Part shown: in pieces, positions 13,501 through 24,320 of the stretch
How the letters are laid out: each line of letters begins with the position of its first letter
How positions within the stretch are numbered: the stretch's first letter is position 1
Source: Prosapia bicincta
Lineage: Eukaryota; Arthropoda; Insecta; Hemiptera; Cercopidae
Assembly (NCBI GenBank): GCA_036971475.1
Contig: JBAIZL010000063.1
Coordinates: 2,390,290 to 2,454,289, forward strand
Length of the DNA: 64,000 nt
Direction of reading: 5' to 3'
Made by a program: the position numbers and the translations under genes
The notes under the pieces: model-generated
What the model saw: only the letters and a program-made list of their open reading frames with translations
Database searches by the model: none
Told to the model about the DNA's origin: nothing

Positions 13501-16500
13501 AGTGTGCCGGAATGCTAGCTATGCTGAATGTGTTAACTGAACCGAACTATAACAAGCAGTCAATTGCTGACATGTGTTTCGCCTATCATTCTTGGTTTTG
13601 TTGACCCTCCTGGTGAAAATAAACAATGGAAATGCCATTGTGAGCTACCTATACAATACTACATTTCTTCGGTTGAAATGGAAAACAAATTCATTATTGA
13701 GAGGTCCGAAATTCGTTACATAGAGGTAAATAAGCAATATAACTTCTAAAATGTCATGGGACAAGATAAAAATTCGTTATATAGAGGATTTCGTTATCTG
13801 GAGGTTCGTTATATAGAGGTTCGACTGTATTTACAGTGATTTATTATGCCATTGAGCTTTTCCAATAAGACGGCATTTTGATTAGGTCCTTTCAGTAATT
13901 TTCCAACTGAGTTTTATTATACATAAACATATGTAAGTTTCTAGGAACCTTCTCACAACGTATAGGCATAATTCGTTGCATGTAATATGTATAGATAAGT
14001 AATAGTTTGGTTTATATAAATAAATTTAATTTTGTCAATTCAAATTATAGCTTTTAAGCTTACCAGTGACTTGTAATGAAAGTAAAATATCTGATAATGC
14101 ATTTCACTTATAATATACATTTCCTAACATTTATCAACCTATGATCATAGGTAGCCTACGACAATACACGAAAGATGTGTACAGAAAAATATGCCTACAC
14201 CAGGAAATATACAAAAGATGCGTACAGGATCAGGTCTTGACAGATGGTGAGGGTAACCTATGACAGGCGAAAAATGCGTACAACTTTTAGGCTTACACCG
14301 ATCTTTTAAAATTATTTAGCTACTTAAACGTGTTTACCTCTGAGCTAAACATAAATGTCACTTCTCGGAGCTGGAGATCCTTTAAAACTGTATCTATTAA
14401 ACCTGATTTCCATCACAATTTCTCCAGACTTTGGACTGGCAAAATGATAAGAGATATGCTGCGCTATAATTTTGGAGTGTTTAAAATCAGCTTTTAGCCT
14501 CATCATTTGTATTGTTTTTTATATTTTAGATTTTTAATTATTTTCATTTCTACAGAAGTTTTTAATATAAATCTATATCATTAGTTGACAATATTATTTG
14601 ATCTTACCATCTGATTTATTTGTTATAAGCTAATCCATTTTTTTGATTTAGGACAGATATATTAACAAGACATAACGTCTCCAGTTATGACATCTCCAAT
14701 ATTCTCCTTCATTCCGAAAATTCTATTAAATATGTATCCTCACACACAGACACACGTATTCTTCATTGTTAAACACTATCCACTAAATTTTTAAACATCT
14801 AACTTTAAACATATAACTTTCTAAACACTGTAATTTGAATTTTAAAAACTTATTTACTTTGTATATGATTTTTTTCAAGCTTTTTACACACTTTTTTATA
14901 TGGCTATAGTACTTCTTCCAGCTCTTGGTTAAATTTTAATTCCCGTTCTAGAGAGGGATCAATTAAAGTAACAGCTGCAGGTTACTGTCACCCTAAACCT
15001 AGATTTTAATGTGAACTTCAGCGGTACATTTTTAACATTTTGTCGTCTTCGTAATCCGAGATAGGCAAAGGTTCGGTAATTAGTTCTTCTAGGTCTTCTT
15101 CCGTCTAATCTTCTTTCGCACTTTTCAAAAGTTTGTCGACATCTTCACCATAAAATTCCCTAAGACTCCATGACAAGTTTCCACTTCCATTTTGCCAATA
15201 ACCCATGAATTTCCTCTTTCAAATCATTGATGTTTCGTGGTTTATTGGCATACACCAATGACTTCAGATGACCCCCAAAATTGAAAGTCACGCAACCTTG
15301 GTGGACAGTGATGGTCGGAATTACGAGAAATGACACGATCCTGGAACCGTTCATGGAGGAACACAATTATTTCCCAAGCAGCGTGGCACAATCCTGCTGA
15401 AACCACAACTCATTAATGTCCATTCCATCTAAAGAGGCCACAAAAACTCCCTAACCATCGTGCAGTATCAGTCTTCAATTACTGTAACGGCTTATCCTTC
15501 CTGATCTTCACAAAAAAATAAGCGCCGATGACACAGTCTGACCAAAAGCCACACCAAACTGTCACTAGCTGTGTAAACATTTCCCTTTCTTTAACCATGC
15601 TAGGGTTTTCTGAACTCAAGATACAGCAGTTCTGTTTTTAAGAAATCCATTTAAGTAGAAGTGCTCTTCATCTTTGAAGATGATTTTGTTTGCGAAACTG
15701 CCATCCTTCTGCCATATTTTCAATACCCAGTCAACAAACTGTCGTCTTTTCTAGAGATCTGCCACTTTCAAATGTTACGTCAACTGAATTTTATAGGGGT
15801 GATAATAGAGACCGTAGCAAACAATTTCCTATACAGACGAACAACTTAAACTCAATGAGTGTTTAAAATCAGCTTTTAGTCTTATCATTTGTATTGTTTT
15901 TTATATTTTAGATTTTTAATTATTTTCATTTCTACAGAAGTTTTTAATATAAATCTATATCATTAATTGACAATATTATTTGATCTTACCATCTGATTTA
16001 TTTGTTATAAGCTAATCCATTTTTTTTTTGATGTAGGAAAGATATATTAACAAGACATAACGTCTCCAGTTTCTATGTATTTTTATACTGTTTTTTTAAT
16101 TCTTTCAACCAACTGAATATACTTAGTTTTTCTTCTTTTTCCTTCCAGGGTAACTCCAGTCTCATATGCATATGAATCGTAGTTTCAGCCTCTCTTTTTA
16201 AACAATGAATGACAACTTTTACTCTTGGGTTAGGATTCAGAAGTATGGAGTTGATCTTGTGTTGCCATCCGTCTACAGCGTTTGTTGTTCTATGTCTTCT
16301 TTGATGGCACAACCACAAGGACTCTGGGATATCGGGATTCTCTAACCATTGATCCACGAAATAATTAAAAAACTTTGCAAGCTTATCATTTTTAGGAGCT
16401 TGTGAATTTATCAAAACAAACCCTTCTCCGACATCTTCTGGCTTCGAAAAGGCTAGGGAAGCACACATCTTGATGGAAAGTCGAATCTCATTTGTCCTAT

Positions 16501-19500
16501 ACTCATCAGTCAATCCAAGCTCTTGGACCTTCCGCGACAAGCATTTCTTAAGGTGGAAGTAAAAGCCATTGAATTCTGTTTCAGGGAAAACGTCTTAGAT
16601 TGCTTATTATGCGGCAACTTCAAAGTTAATATTGATTTGCTAAGTTTCCATTCAGGGACTAAAAAAACTGTTGTGTAGTTTTTCAAGACCTCTCGGTTTT
16701 TTTCACCACTGAAGATTAGTATTCTTAGGCCTCTAGAGTCATCCCCCAAAAGAAAACTACTGCCATCGAACATTTTCAAACACTCCTTGTCAAGAATTAT
16801 TCTGTCATGTGATTTTGACTTCTCTTGGTTTCTTCGAGCATCACTTCTATTGATTTACAGTGTTCTATTAATAGACGAAGTTGATGGAATTTTATAACAG
16901 TCCTCTGTTATGAAGATCACCTACTTCCTGGGTGTAAATCTTGGATATGGGCGTAGAGTGTTCTTCTGCTCTCTTCTTTGCCTTGCAAATTTGTTTCTTG
17001 ACACATGATGATGCTTCGTCAGGTGGTCCACACTGATGATCTGTCATTTCCATCACATTTCTGTCACTACTTTTCAATCGGCCTGTACATATCTTTGATT
17101 TTTACTTCTGTAATAACCACAACACTATCCCTTTTGCGTTTTATTATGCTTTCTGTATGCATAGCCGAGATAATTCACCATCGGTTTCCCCTTAGTAAAA
17201 GAAGTTACCTCCATATTCCCATATACACTATATAATCACTGAAGTGAGGATTAAACTGAACGTATCACCGCAACAGTTGAAATCAAAGTGGCTACTGGAG
17301 TTTGGCTTTGGCAGTTTTTGTTTTTAATTTTTGGGAATAACGCTTTCTGTAAGTAGTTTAGGGGTGGATAACCTGGGGAAATCCAAAATCTTGAAGCTAT
17401 TATAGTCTGTATGAGATAATTTCTCTCCTGACCCTCCATCTACCGGGCCTGGCCTGGGCTATTGACAGGTACTCTCTGATGCCTGCAGCTGTTTCATTAA
17501 TGAGTCACTTTCTACCTTCCAACAAAGGCAAATTTTATAAAAAACAAAGCTTTAAACAGGCTACTCTGTATTATTTTATTATACCTCTACATTTTTGTTT
17601 TTTATCAAATTTGCCCTTGTTAAGTTTTGTTGATCTTAATTTTTTATATACTTCTTAAATATTCAATAAAAGTTTGGAAAATATGGTTGGGTAAAAGAGT
17701 TAGTTTATCTAGTGGGGAAGGTAGAAGGTTTTGTTCTATGACTAACTGCTCAATCCTACATTCTAAAACTGGAGTTGGGTTTGTATTAATTTTTCCGGTA
17801 TCAACTTTACGACCTACCCTCGTCACTTGCTATTGTTTCCTCGTGTACTTATATTTCGTTGTATGCATTTTTCGCTGTACGCATTTTTTGTGCCACTTCC
17901 TAAGAACATATTAAATATTTTAATGGCTCCTATTTTAAAGGGTTTGGCGGTATAGTTTACAGTTATTTATATTTAATGAAAATGGCAAACCGATTAACAC
18001 ATTGCAGATTAAATTATTCGTGTTCCGAACAACCCAGTGGGTACAAATTAATTTTGAATTCAGTGGTCAATGCAACTGAATTGTGTTCAATATATACTCT
18101 AATAATTTTAAAAGTATTAATATAATTAATAGTACTGTAAAGTATTAAAAGCTATTAGTGAACATTATTACTTAATTAAATTAAGTAATAATATTTAGTA
18201 ATAACTTTATAATTAAAACTTAAATATTGTTTTTCCCGGCGAAAAACCAACTGTGGTTATCATTGCCAATCAAAATCTAACACAAAATGCAATACTTTAA
18301 ATTAAACAAAATTGCAAAATTGCAAAATCAATTTTAAATAAAACAAAAATTTCAAAACAAACAACATTTTTACAAAGCAGCGATATATAAAACAATTATG
18401 TAACCATAAATATATAACAATTAAAAAGAACGTTACAATAAATAACAAAAAACAACAATAAACCTTTAACAATAAAAAATATAAAATTATAAGTAACAAA
18501 ATAACAACAATGAACAATATAACAGTAAATAAATAATAACAATATTTAAAACAACAATTGTCAACAATTTAACAATAAAAAAATCTTAATAGCACAATAA
18601 AAAGAACATAAAAAATATTAAATTTAAATAAATAATGAAAAATATACGCAGATCATAATTGAAAGAAATATAAGTATAACTATAAAAGCATATATTTTAA
18701 ATATTAAATTTTAAAAAATAGTGTCAAGTGATGTAAGAAAGCGACGACTCAGACAATGGCCGAGGCATCATCCCTTAACACCACCTTCAAACTCCCTTTT
18801 CAATTAAAAAGGGCAAAAATATTAGTTACACAAACACAATCCACCAGAATATGTTTTACAGTGAAGACATCACCACAGTACTGACATATTGGTGGATTTT
18901 CACGACGCATCAAATATAGCTTAAATATTAATTGATTATCTGTAATAATTATTAATGAAAAAAATTATTATGAATTACAATTTTTACAATGATAAATATG
19001 TAAAATAAATAAATAATTTTAAAATGAAATATTATTTCAGGTTTGATCCTTAGTAGTTGATTGTAGACTCCCCTTTACACTCACTTCAATTTCCTTCCAG
19101 TACAGATAAATATCATTTAACTATTAGAACTACAAAAATATCTTACTTAAATTTGTTGGTAACGTTTTATTAGCAGTAAGCTTTCATAACGATAGGAGAA
19201 AATATATATTCTTCATTTATTTACTTTTGTAGATGTCAAGTAACGAACTTGAAAAATTGGAAGAAGCAAAGTTAAAGGCAAAATTTCCAGTGGCTGCTGG
19301 GTTTCCATTGAGTGGGCACTCTGCATTTTTACAAAAGAAATTGGCTAAAGGCGTAAGTTGTGTATATTCTGATTAAGATAAGCTGTATATACAAGAGTGA
19401 TTAAGTAACTCTATACTTTCCTTGAGATATATTATATCCATAGAATATTTACTTTACATTATTCTTAAATTTACTTGGATTAATATAATTTCATTTGTCA

Positions 19501-19631
19501 GATACCAAATGGGATTTATTATAAGTCAAATTATTGAACAATAGGCTATTGACGATTGAATTGTCAGATAGTGATGAAGACTATGAACCAATTGTTGGTA
19601 TCTACCACATTCTATTTTATTCTGTTACACT

Positions 19632-19715
<84 letters not shown>

Positions 19716-19972
19716 GGTTAGTTTTGGTTGGTAAAGATTATTTAGATTTTTTGGACTAGGAGACTGACAGACTTACCTTGGTAAGAGTCCACACTGTAGT
19801 CTTGAAATAGAAACACATAAAAGCACTTAAACAATGATATATTTCAACCACACAGTGGTCTTTGTCAATCGAAGAGAAAACACAAAAAGAAATATGAGAG
19901 AATGAAATAAATACAAGTTGTAATCACAGATTGTGTAGAGTAGAAATCAGATGTCACAGATGCACAGATTAA

Positions 19973-20034
<62 letters not shown>

Positions 20035-23000
20035 TCCATGAGCATATGAGTGATTATAGTTTATATAAGTCTGTCAGGCGAAATGAGATTGGAGACGTCT
20101 AAGGCTATTAGGAAAAAAAAAATTAAAATTAAAAAAAAAAAATGAATGGATTTATCTGATGTTGAGGTTAGGGGATTCTCTGGACTTGGTATACCACTGG
20201 TATGATAGTTCCCACCTTCTCAGTTCTGAGGGATTGCAATCAGGGGGAAGTGATTTAATTATTTTTCTGGTATAGCAATCATCAAAAGTTGTGATGTTGT
20301 GACTCGCAGCATGTTGAGCTGTTGGTCTATCCATATTCATAATTTTAACATCATGTCTGTGGCCATTCATTCTGATATTCAGACCATCCGTGGTCAGGCC
20401 TATGTACTGTGCTGAGCAAAGTTTACATTGTAGCTGATATATGACATTTTTCAATGTACAATTATGATGACCCTGTATTTTGAAGACCATTTTTGTTGTT
20501 TGGCTGTTGAAACTATTTGCTGAGGGGTGTATTGGACACGTCTTGCATCTAGGTCTATTGCATGGGAAGGAGCCATGAGGAAGTTTGTGTGGTTTCTCTG
20601 CATCAGGGTCTGGTAGTTTAGGATGTACTAGGATGTTTTTCAAGTTGGGAGGTTGTTTGTACCAAATTTGCAGTGGATCGGTGAAAAGATTTTTGGTGTG
20701 GACGGAAGCTTGAAGAATTTTGAAGCCATCTTTCAATATCTTGTTGAGTTTATGTACAGCTAATGACAGGCCTTTAGAAATTACTTGTAGTTCATGTTCC
20801 GAGAGTGTATGGTTGGAAATATTGTGCACGGCAACTGTTTTTGGTGAAGGGTCCATTCACACCAGCTAAGGAAATAGACCAATTCAAGTTAGGAAAAGAT
20901 GTTTTCAGCTTTGCCAGAAAACTTAGGATAAAAAATTATATAGGTCAGACACCAACTTTCAAAACGAATACAAACATAGACGTATGTCTTGCAAAATTCA
21001 AACCACCCTCCAACTGGGATCCACCACCACTACCACCTGATCACCCCATTGAACTTTACATCAACTTTATCATGCAAAGCATCACCGATATAAATTTCAC
21101 TAAAAATCTGAAGACTAAACCTAACCTTACCAAATTAGAAAAAGCGGCAATATTTTCGTTGAAAAACAATAAAGATATTATGATTCTTCCAGCAGATAAA
21201 GGTTCAACCACTGTCATTATGAACAAAGAAGACTACATCAAAGAAGCAAATAAGCAACTGTCAGACATCACAACATACAAAATACTTACAGATAACCCCA
21301 CTACAGAATTCAACAATTTACTCTCGGACCTACTCAAATATACAGCTCCTGAACAAAATATTTCGGAAACATCTCTAAAATTATTATATAATGAAAACCC
21401 CTCTACTCCTCAATTCTATATATTACCAAAGATCCACAAAAACATAATCCCTCCACCTGGTAGACCAATAATTGCTGGCTGCAATTCAGTAACGGAAAGA
21501 ATTTCAGCTTTCCTCGATTCACACCTTCAACCCTTAGTAAAGAACCTTCCATCACATACCCAGGACACCAATCATTTCATAGATCGACTCTCACAAATAT
21601 CTGTACCTCTACCCCCGGTAACTATTTTGGTCACCATAGATGTCACCTCTCTCTATACCAACATCCCTCATGCACACGGCCTATCTGCAATAGAGAATTT
21701 TCTAAACAAACGCCCAGGCAAGCCTTCTCCCACTACACCTTTTCTTGTGAACCTGACCAGGTTCATCCTCGAGAAGAACAACTTTCAGTTTGAGGGAAGG
21801 AACTACCTTCAAATAAAGGGAACAGCAATGGGCACCAGAATGGCACCATCGTACGCAAATCTGTACATGGGATTGTTGGAAGAAAGTTTTCTAGACACAA
21901 ACACACTAGCCATTATGTTGGTATAGATATATAGATGACATCTTCCTAATTTGGACACAGGGTGCTTCAACACTTGAGGCATTTTTAGACAGCCTGACAC
22001 AATTCTCCACACTTCAATTTACCTGGGAGAAATCTACAACAGCCATCACCTTTTTGGATGTAGAGGTAACACTCCAGAATGGAAATATCAACACAGGAAT
22101 TCACATCCAACCGACAAACCACCTACAATATCTCCATTTCGACAGCAACCACCCAATAAACATAAAACGATCCATTCCATACAGTCAAGCAATCAGGGGT
22201 AAGAAAATCTGTTCGAATGATAGGGAATTGAAAGATTTTAATAGAAAGATATCATCAGCCTTCCAGAGAAGAGGATACCCAAAAAAACTCATTGAAAACC
22301 AAATTCATTCAGCACAATCCTCGGTTCACCATAAACCACAAACAGAACAAAATAAACTGTCTTTAATAACAGACTACCATCCTGGTCTACATAAACTCAA
22401 CAAGATATTGAAAGATGGCTTCAAAATTCTTCAAGCTTCCGTCCACACCAAAAATCTTTTCACCGATCCACTGCAAATTTGGTACAAGCAACCTCCCAAC
22501 TTGAAAAACATCCTAGTACATCCTAAACTACCAGACCCTGATGCAGAGAAACCACACAAACTTCCTCATGGCTCCTTCCCATGCAATAGACCTAGATGCA
22601 AGACGTGTCCAATACACCCCTCAGCAAATAGTTTCAACAGCCAAACAACAAAAATGGTCTTCAAAATACAGGGTCATCATAATTGTACATTGAAAAATGT
22701 CATATATCAGCTACAATGTAAACTTTGCTCAGCACAGTACATAGGCCTGACCACGGATGGTCTGAATATCAGAATGAATGGCCACAGATATGATGTTAAA
22801 ATTATGAATATGGATAGACCAACAGCTCAACATGCTGCGAGTCACAACATCACAACTTTTGATGATTGCTATACCAGAAAAATAATTAAATCACTTCCCC
22901 CTGATTGCAATCCCTCAGAACTGAGAAGGTGGGAACTATCATACCAGTGGTATACCAAGTCCAGAGAATCCCCTAACCTCAACATCAGATAAATCCATTC

Positions 23001-24320
23001 ATTTTTTTTTTTAATTTTAATTTTTTTTTTCCTAATAGCCTTATCTCTTTTCCCCTGACAGACTTATATAAACTATAATCACTCATATGCTCATGGAAAC
23101 AATATATATATCTTTAATCTGTGCATCTGTGACATCTGATTTCTACTCTACACAATCTGTGATTACAACTTGTATTTATTTCATTCTCTCATATTTCTTT
23201 TTGTGTTTTCTCTTCGATTGACAAAGACCACTGTGTGGTTGAAATATATCATTGTTTAAGTGCTTTTATGTGTTTCTATTTCAAGACTACAGTGTGGACT
23301 CTTACCAAGGTAAGTCTGTCAGTCTCCTAGTCCAAAAAATCTATATATATATATTTATTTATTTATTTATATTTCACGTTATCCATTATTTTCCGTTGCA
23401 CTGACTTTATAAAGTTATTATTGTTAAATGTAAACAATTATTCCACCACGAAGTGCAATTATTTCTCCCTTATGTTATAAGGCACCTTTTGGTCACTTAA
23501 CCATTGTTGAATCACTGAATCATTATCCTGCTGTTGTTTTCAGGTCTATGATGTTGGTACTTGTTGCTGACGTCATATGAATTTTGTCGTGTGTTCTATG
23601 TAAGATGTTTTTGAAAAGTGCAAGAACAGATGTTGTCTGTTGGTTAATTAAGTTATTGTGTTTTTATATATGCAACCTAATTAATCGACAGACAACATAC
23701 GTACAACACACTTTTCAAAAACATCTTAAATAGAACACACAACGAAATGCATATGACGTTAGCAACAAGTACCAACATCACAGACTGGAAAACAACAGCA
23801 GAATAATAATTCAGTGATTCGACAATGGTCAAGTGACCGAATGGTGCTTCACCACAAGGTATAAATTGATTACACTTAATGGTGGATTAATGTTTATAAT
23901 TAGCATACAATAACTCTATGAAGTTAGTAGAACAGAATAATAATGGACAACGTTAAATTCTACAAAAACAGCATAACCTTTGGATTTTGGGAATTAGTAT
24001 CAGCTGTTGTTAAATTATGTGATTAAATGGTAAATACATTCCTAACCTATTCATTATTTTATTATTTTTTAAAACGTTAAAATCATTAAACCTTGAAAAA
24101 AATTCATATAAACCTTGTTTTGTTTTCATTTCAGCAAAAATTCTTTGATTCAGGAGATTACCAAATGGCAAAACAGACTACAGGCCTGAGTAAATCACGA
24201 TTGCTACCCCAAACTGTATTAGGTTTCGGAACTGGAGAAGCAATCCCAACGCCAGAAACTGTACCTGCTCGAAAAACATCTATCATCCAAACAAAATTCA
24301 GCCCAAGCCCTGCAACATAG
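7452..24320 (+). CDS. endos: endosulfine / ARPP19 (PP2A-B55 inhibitor), three coding exons
   Basis: Joining 7452-7550, 19233-19352 and 24135-24320 gives an uninterrupted 134-residue protein. Every internal junction is a GT-AG intron in phase 0. Residues 60-134 match the endosulfine family. The hallmark FDSGDY motif, target of Greatwall kinase in the family, lies at residues 77-82 with the phospho-acceptor Ser79. GHSAFLQKKL precedes it, and the insect-typical TGEAIPTPETVPARKTSIIQ follows, including a PKA-type site at Ser122. In the family, the phosphorylated protein binds and inhibits PP2A-B55 and so allows mitotic and meiotic entry; it acts in the cytoplasm and nucleus. Length is normal (about 110-135 residues). 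The N-terminal 33 residues are acidic and poorly conserved. The two introns are 11.7 and 4.8 kb and full of transposons, but no exon is damaged. Any upstream untranslated exon was not found. Confidence 0.96.
7864..9022 (-). repeat. 3' LTR (in element orientation)
   Basis: 1159 bp, starting TCTAACAG (from TGTAACAG) and ending TGTTACA. It differs from the other LTR by scattered substitutions and an extra segment of roughly 80-100 bp around 8020-8150. Confidence 0.85.
10985..11140 (-). pseudogene. retroelement aspartic protease fragment
   Basis: A 51-codon frame on the minus strand contains NVLLDTGGPINIM. The DTG triad with its hydrophobic lead-in is the active-site motif of LTR-retroelement proteases. 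Nothing recognisable follows it, so this is a truncated pol remnant. Confidence 0.6.
11611..12659 (-). repeat. 5' LTR (in element orientation)
   Basis: 1049 bp, with termini TGTAACAG and TGTTACA. It contains the same GTCACATGAGGT/GGGTTAATTACCCC segment as its partner. Divergence between the LTRs suggests an old insertion. Confidence 0.85.
13112..13532 (-). mobile_element. TTAA-flanked short element (piggyBac-type insertion), copy 1
   Basis: A 421-bp non-coding unit lies between TTAA at 13108-13111 and TTAA at 13533-13536. A reverse-complement copy lies at 39929-40370 with the same TTAA-CAC(A/G)TTCAGCA terminus. TTAA target choice is the signature of piggyBac-type transposition, but no transposase is present. 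Confidence 0.6.
13749..13827. repeat. pogo/Tigger terminal-repeat fragment
   Basis: Repeated TTCGTTATATAGAGG words end in GTTCGACTG followed by TA at 13828. The complement CAGTCGAACCTCTATATAAC is a typical Tigger terminus. The other end of the element was not found. Confidence 0.55.
14475..14686 (+). repeat. 212-bp direct repeat, copy 1
   Basis: Nearly identical to 15857-16071. Both copies run from GAGTGTTTAAAATCAGC to GACATAACGTCTCCAGTT. Within this the segment TGTTTAAA...GTCTCCA has TG/CA ends, but no flanking target duplication was found. Confidence 0.75.
14698..15146. repeat. dispersed repeat also present inside the 25.6-27.3 kb element, copy 1
   Basis: About 450 bp nearly identical to 25809-26258, running from ATTCTCCTTCA to TTCAAAAGTTTGTCGAC. 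On the minus strand it reads as an acidic peptide (EEDLEELITEPLPISDYEDD), probably the C-terminal end of a Tigger-like transposase. Confidence 0.65.
15160..15760 (-). pseudogene. mariner-like transposase relic
   Basis: Read in pieces across stops and frameshifts on the minus strand, it gives FKDEEHFYLNGFLKNRT (first catalytic Asp), VTVWCGFW, a QQDCATLLGK-like second Asp motif, ERFQDRVISRNSDH and FGGHLKSLVYANKPRNINDL. These are successive blocks of arthropod mariner-type DDE transposases of the kind with a DFFLWG...VY..KP signature. It is too broken to function. Confidence 0.7.
15857..16071 (+). repeat. 212-bp direct repeat, copy 2
   Basis: Second copy of the unit at 14475-14686. About 1.17 kb of transposon debris lies between the copies. 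Confidence 0.75.
16073..17235 (-). pseudogene. MULE-type transposase relic with FLYWCH domain
   Basis: The minus-strand pieces in order are: a FLYWCH-like start (FTKGKPMVNYLGYAYRKHNK, about 17215-17130), DHQCGPPDEASSCVKK and KIYTQEVGDL (17077-16892), SSFLLGDDSRGLRILIF (16779-16510), and a C-terminal block with SLWLCHQRRHRTTNAVDGWQ (16540-16073). The order FLYWCH then MULE catalytic region is that of Mutator-like elements common in insects. Frames are broken and part of the catalytic core is missing. Confidence 0.7.
17240..18720. other. intron sequence without recognised features
   Basis: From 18040 to 18720 the sequence is very AT-rich, with AACAATAAA-like words that translate into low-complexity frames. 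I recognise nothing else here. Confidence 0.4.
18800..18913 (-). pseudogene. LINE C-terminal (RNase H tail) fragment
   Basis: The minus strand reads LMRRENPPICQYCGDVFTVK followed by HILVDC. The CxxC(6-8)HxxxxC arrangement after a basic run is the end of the RNase H/C-terminal region of Jockey/R1-type non-LTR retrotransposons. Only this tail remains. Confidence 0.65.
19233..19352 (+). CDS. endos: endosulfine coding exon 2
   Basis: This encodes residues 34-73. The acceptor is TTTTGTAG and the donor is GCGTAAGT. The exon contains EEAKLKAKFP and GHSAFLQKKL, the conserved lead-in to the Greatwall motif. It begins with an ATG immediately after the splice acceptor, so a transcript starting in intron 1 could make a shorter protein of 101 residues that keeps all conserved parts. 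That isoform is inference only. Confidence 0.94.
19638..19712. repeat. TA dinucleotide microsatellite
   Basis: About 37 TA units, located about 30 bp before the left end of the Penelope-like element; it may have been the target site. Confidence 0.9.
20152..20856 (-). pseudogene. inverted PLE fragment: N-terminal piece fused to GIY-YIG end
   Basis: An open 234-codon frame. Residues 1-33 look like the N terminus of PLE proteins (VHNISNHTLSEHELQVISKG). It then joins directly to HKLNKILKDGFK and the C-terminal GIY-YIG part, identical in the plus-strand copy except for rare changes (GHRHDV versus GHRYDV). The whole RT core is therefore deleted between residues 33 and 34. The near identity with the plus copy points to simultaneous formation or very recent duplication. 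Confidence 0.85.
20846..22992 (+). pseudogene. PLE reverse transcriptase / GIY-YIG endonuclease, one frameshift
   Basis: Frame 1 (to 21926) shows PLE motifs ADKGSTTVIM, LPKIHK, GRPIIAG, motif A DVTSLYTNIP and motif B KGTAMGTRMAPSYANLYMG. At about 21915-21920 the frame shifts; from 21919 the next frame gives WYRYIDDIFLIW (motif C) and runs without a stop to 22992 through LDVEV, KKLIENQIHSAQ and the GIY-YIG domain (VIYQLQCKLCSAQYIG, then R and H). In PLEs the RT copies RNA onto nicked DNA and the GIY-YIG nuclease makes the nick. The N-terminal portion is missing here: a piece encoding VHNISNHTL...SKGL lies just upstream in opposite orientation (20856-20760). One frameshift and a lost start make it a recent but dead copy. 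Confidence 0.88.
23215..23250 (+). ncRNA. degenerate hammerhead-like motif in PLE-1 3' flank
   Basis: TTGACAA, then a hairpin GACCA...TGGT, then GAAA and TATATC. Compared with a hammerhead, the CTGATGA box has three changes (C to T, T to C, G to A) and stem I does not pair clearly. Its inverted twin lies in the left arm at about 19835-19871. It lies about 220 bp after the PLE stop codon. Confidence 0.45.
23374..23955. repeat. foldback repeat (long palindrome), copy 1
   Basis: The left half from ATTTCACGTTATCCATTATT is matched in inverse order by the right half ending AATAATGGACAACGTTAAAT. Paired blocks include TTGAATCACTGAATCATTAT, GATGTTGGTACTTGTTGC and TTTTTGAAAAGTG. A second copy lies at 34972-35345. 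No coding sequence. Confidence 0.75.
24135..24320 (+). CDS. endos: endosulfine coding exon 3 (Greatwall motif and C terminus)
   Basis: This encodes residues 74-134. The acceptor TTTCATTTCAG ends at 24134 and the stop is TAG at 24318. It begins QKFFDSGDYQMAK and ends with the PTPETVPARKTSIIQ segment and a short serine/proline tail. It is the most conserved part of the protein and fixes the gene assignment. Confidence 0.97.
   Translation, partial: QKFFDSGDYQMAKQTTGLSKSRLLPQTVLGFGTGEAIPTPETVPARKTSIIQTKFSPSPAT

Larger units (their letters stand above)
19743..23343 (+). mobile_element. Penelope-like element (PLE-1) with long inverted arms
   Basis: A plus-strand RT/GIY-YIG unit (20846-22992) is bracketed by nearly identical inverted arms: 19743-20756 and 22388-23343. 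The arms include the whole GIY-YIG coding end plus about 350 bp of 3' flank. The left arm also contains a long TA tract (about 19974-20030) that is short in the right arm. The element sits in endosulfine intron 2 between TA-rich stretches. Complex head-to-head and pseudo-LTR arrangements are known for PLE insertions. Confidence 0.88.

Noticed and set aside
13564..13749. 61-codon plus-strand frame
   Set aside because: It runs into Tigger terminal-repeat sequence and has no recognisable homologue.
20152..20856. Stand-alone minus-strand gene with a GIY-YIG domain
   Set aside because: It is the inverted arm of PLE-1, with its RT core deleted; not an independent host gene.
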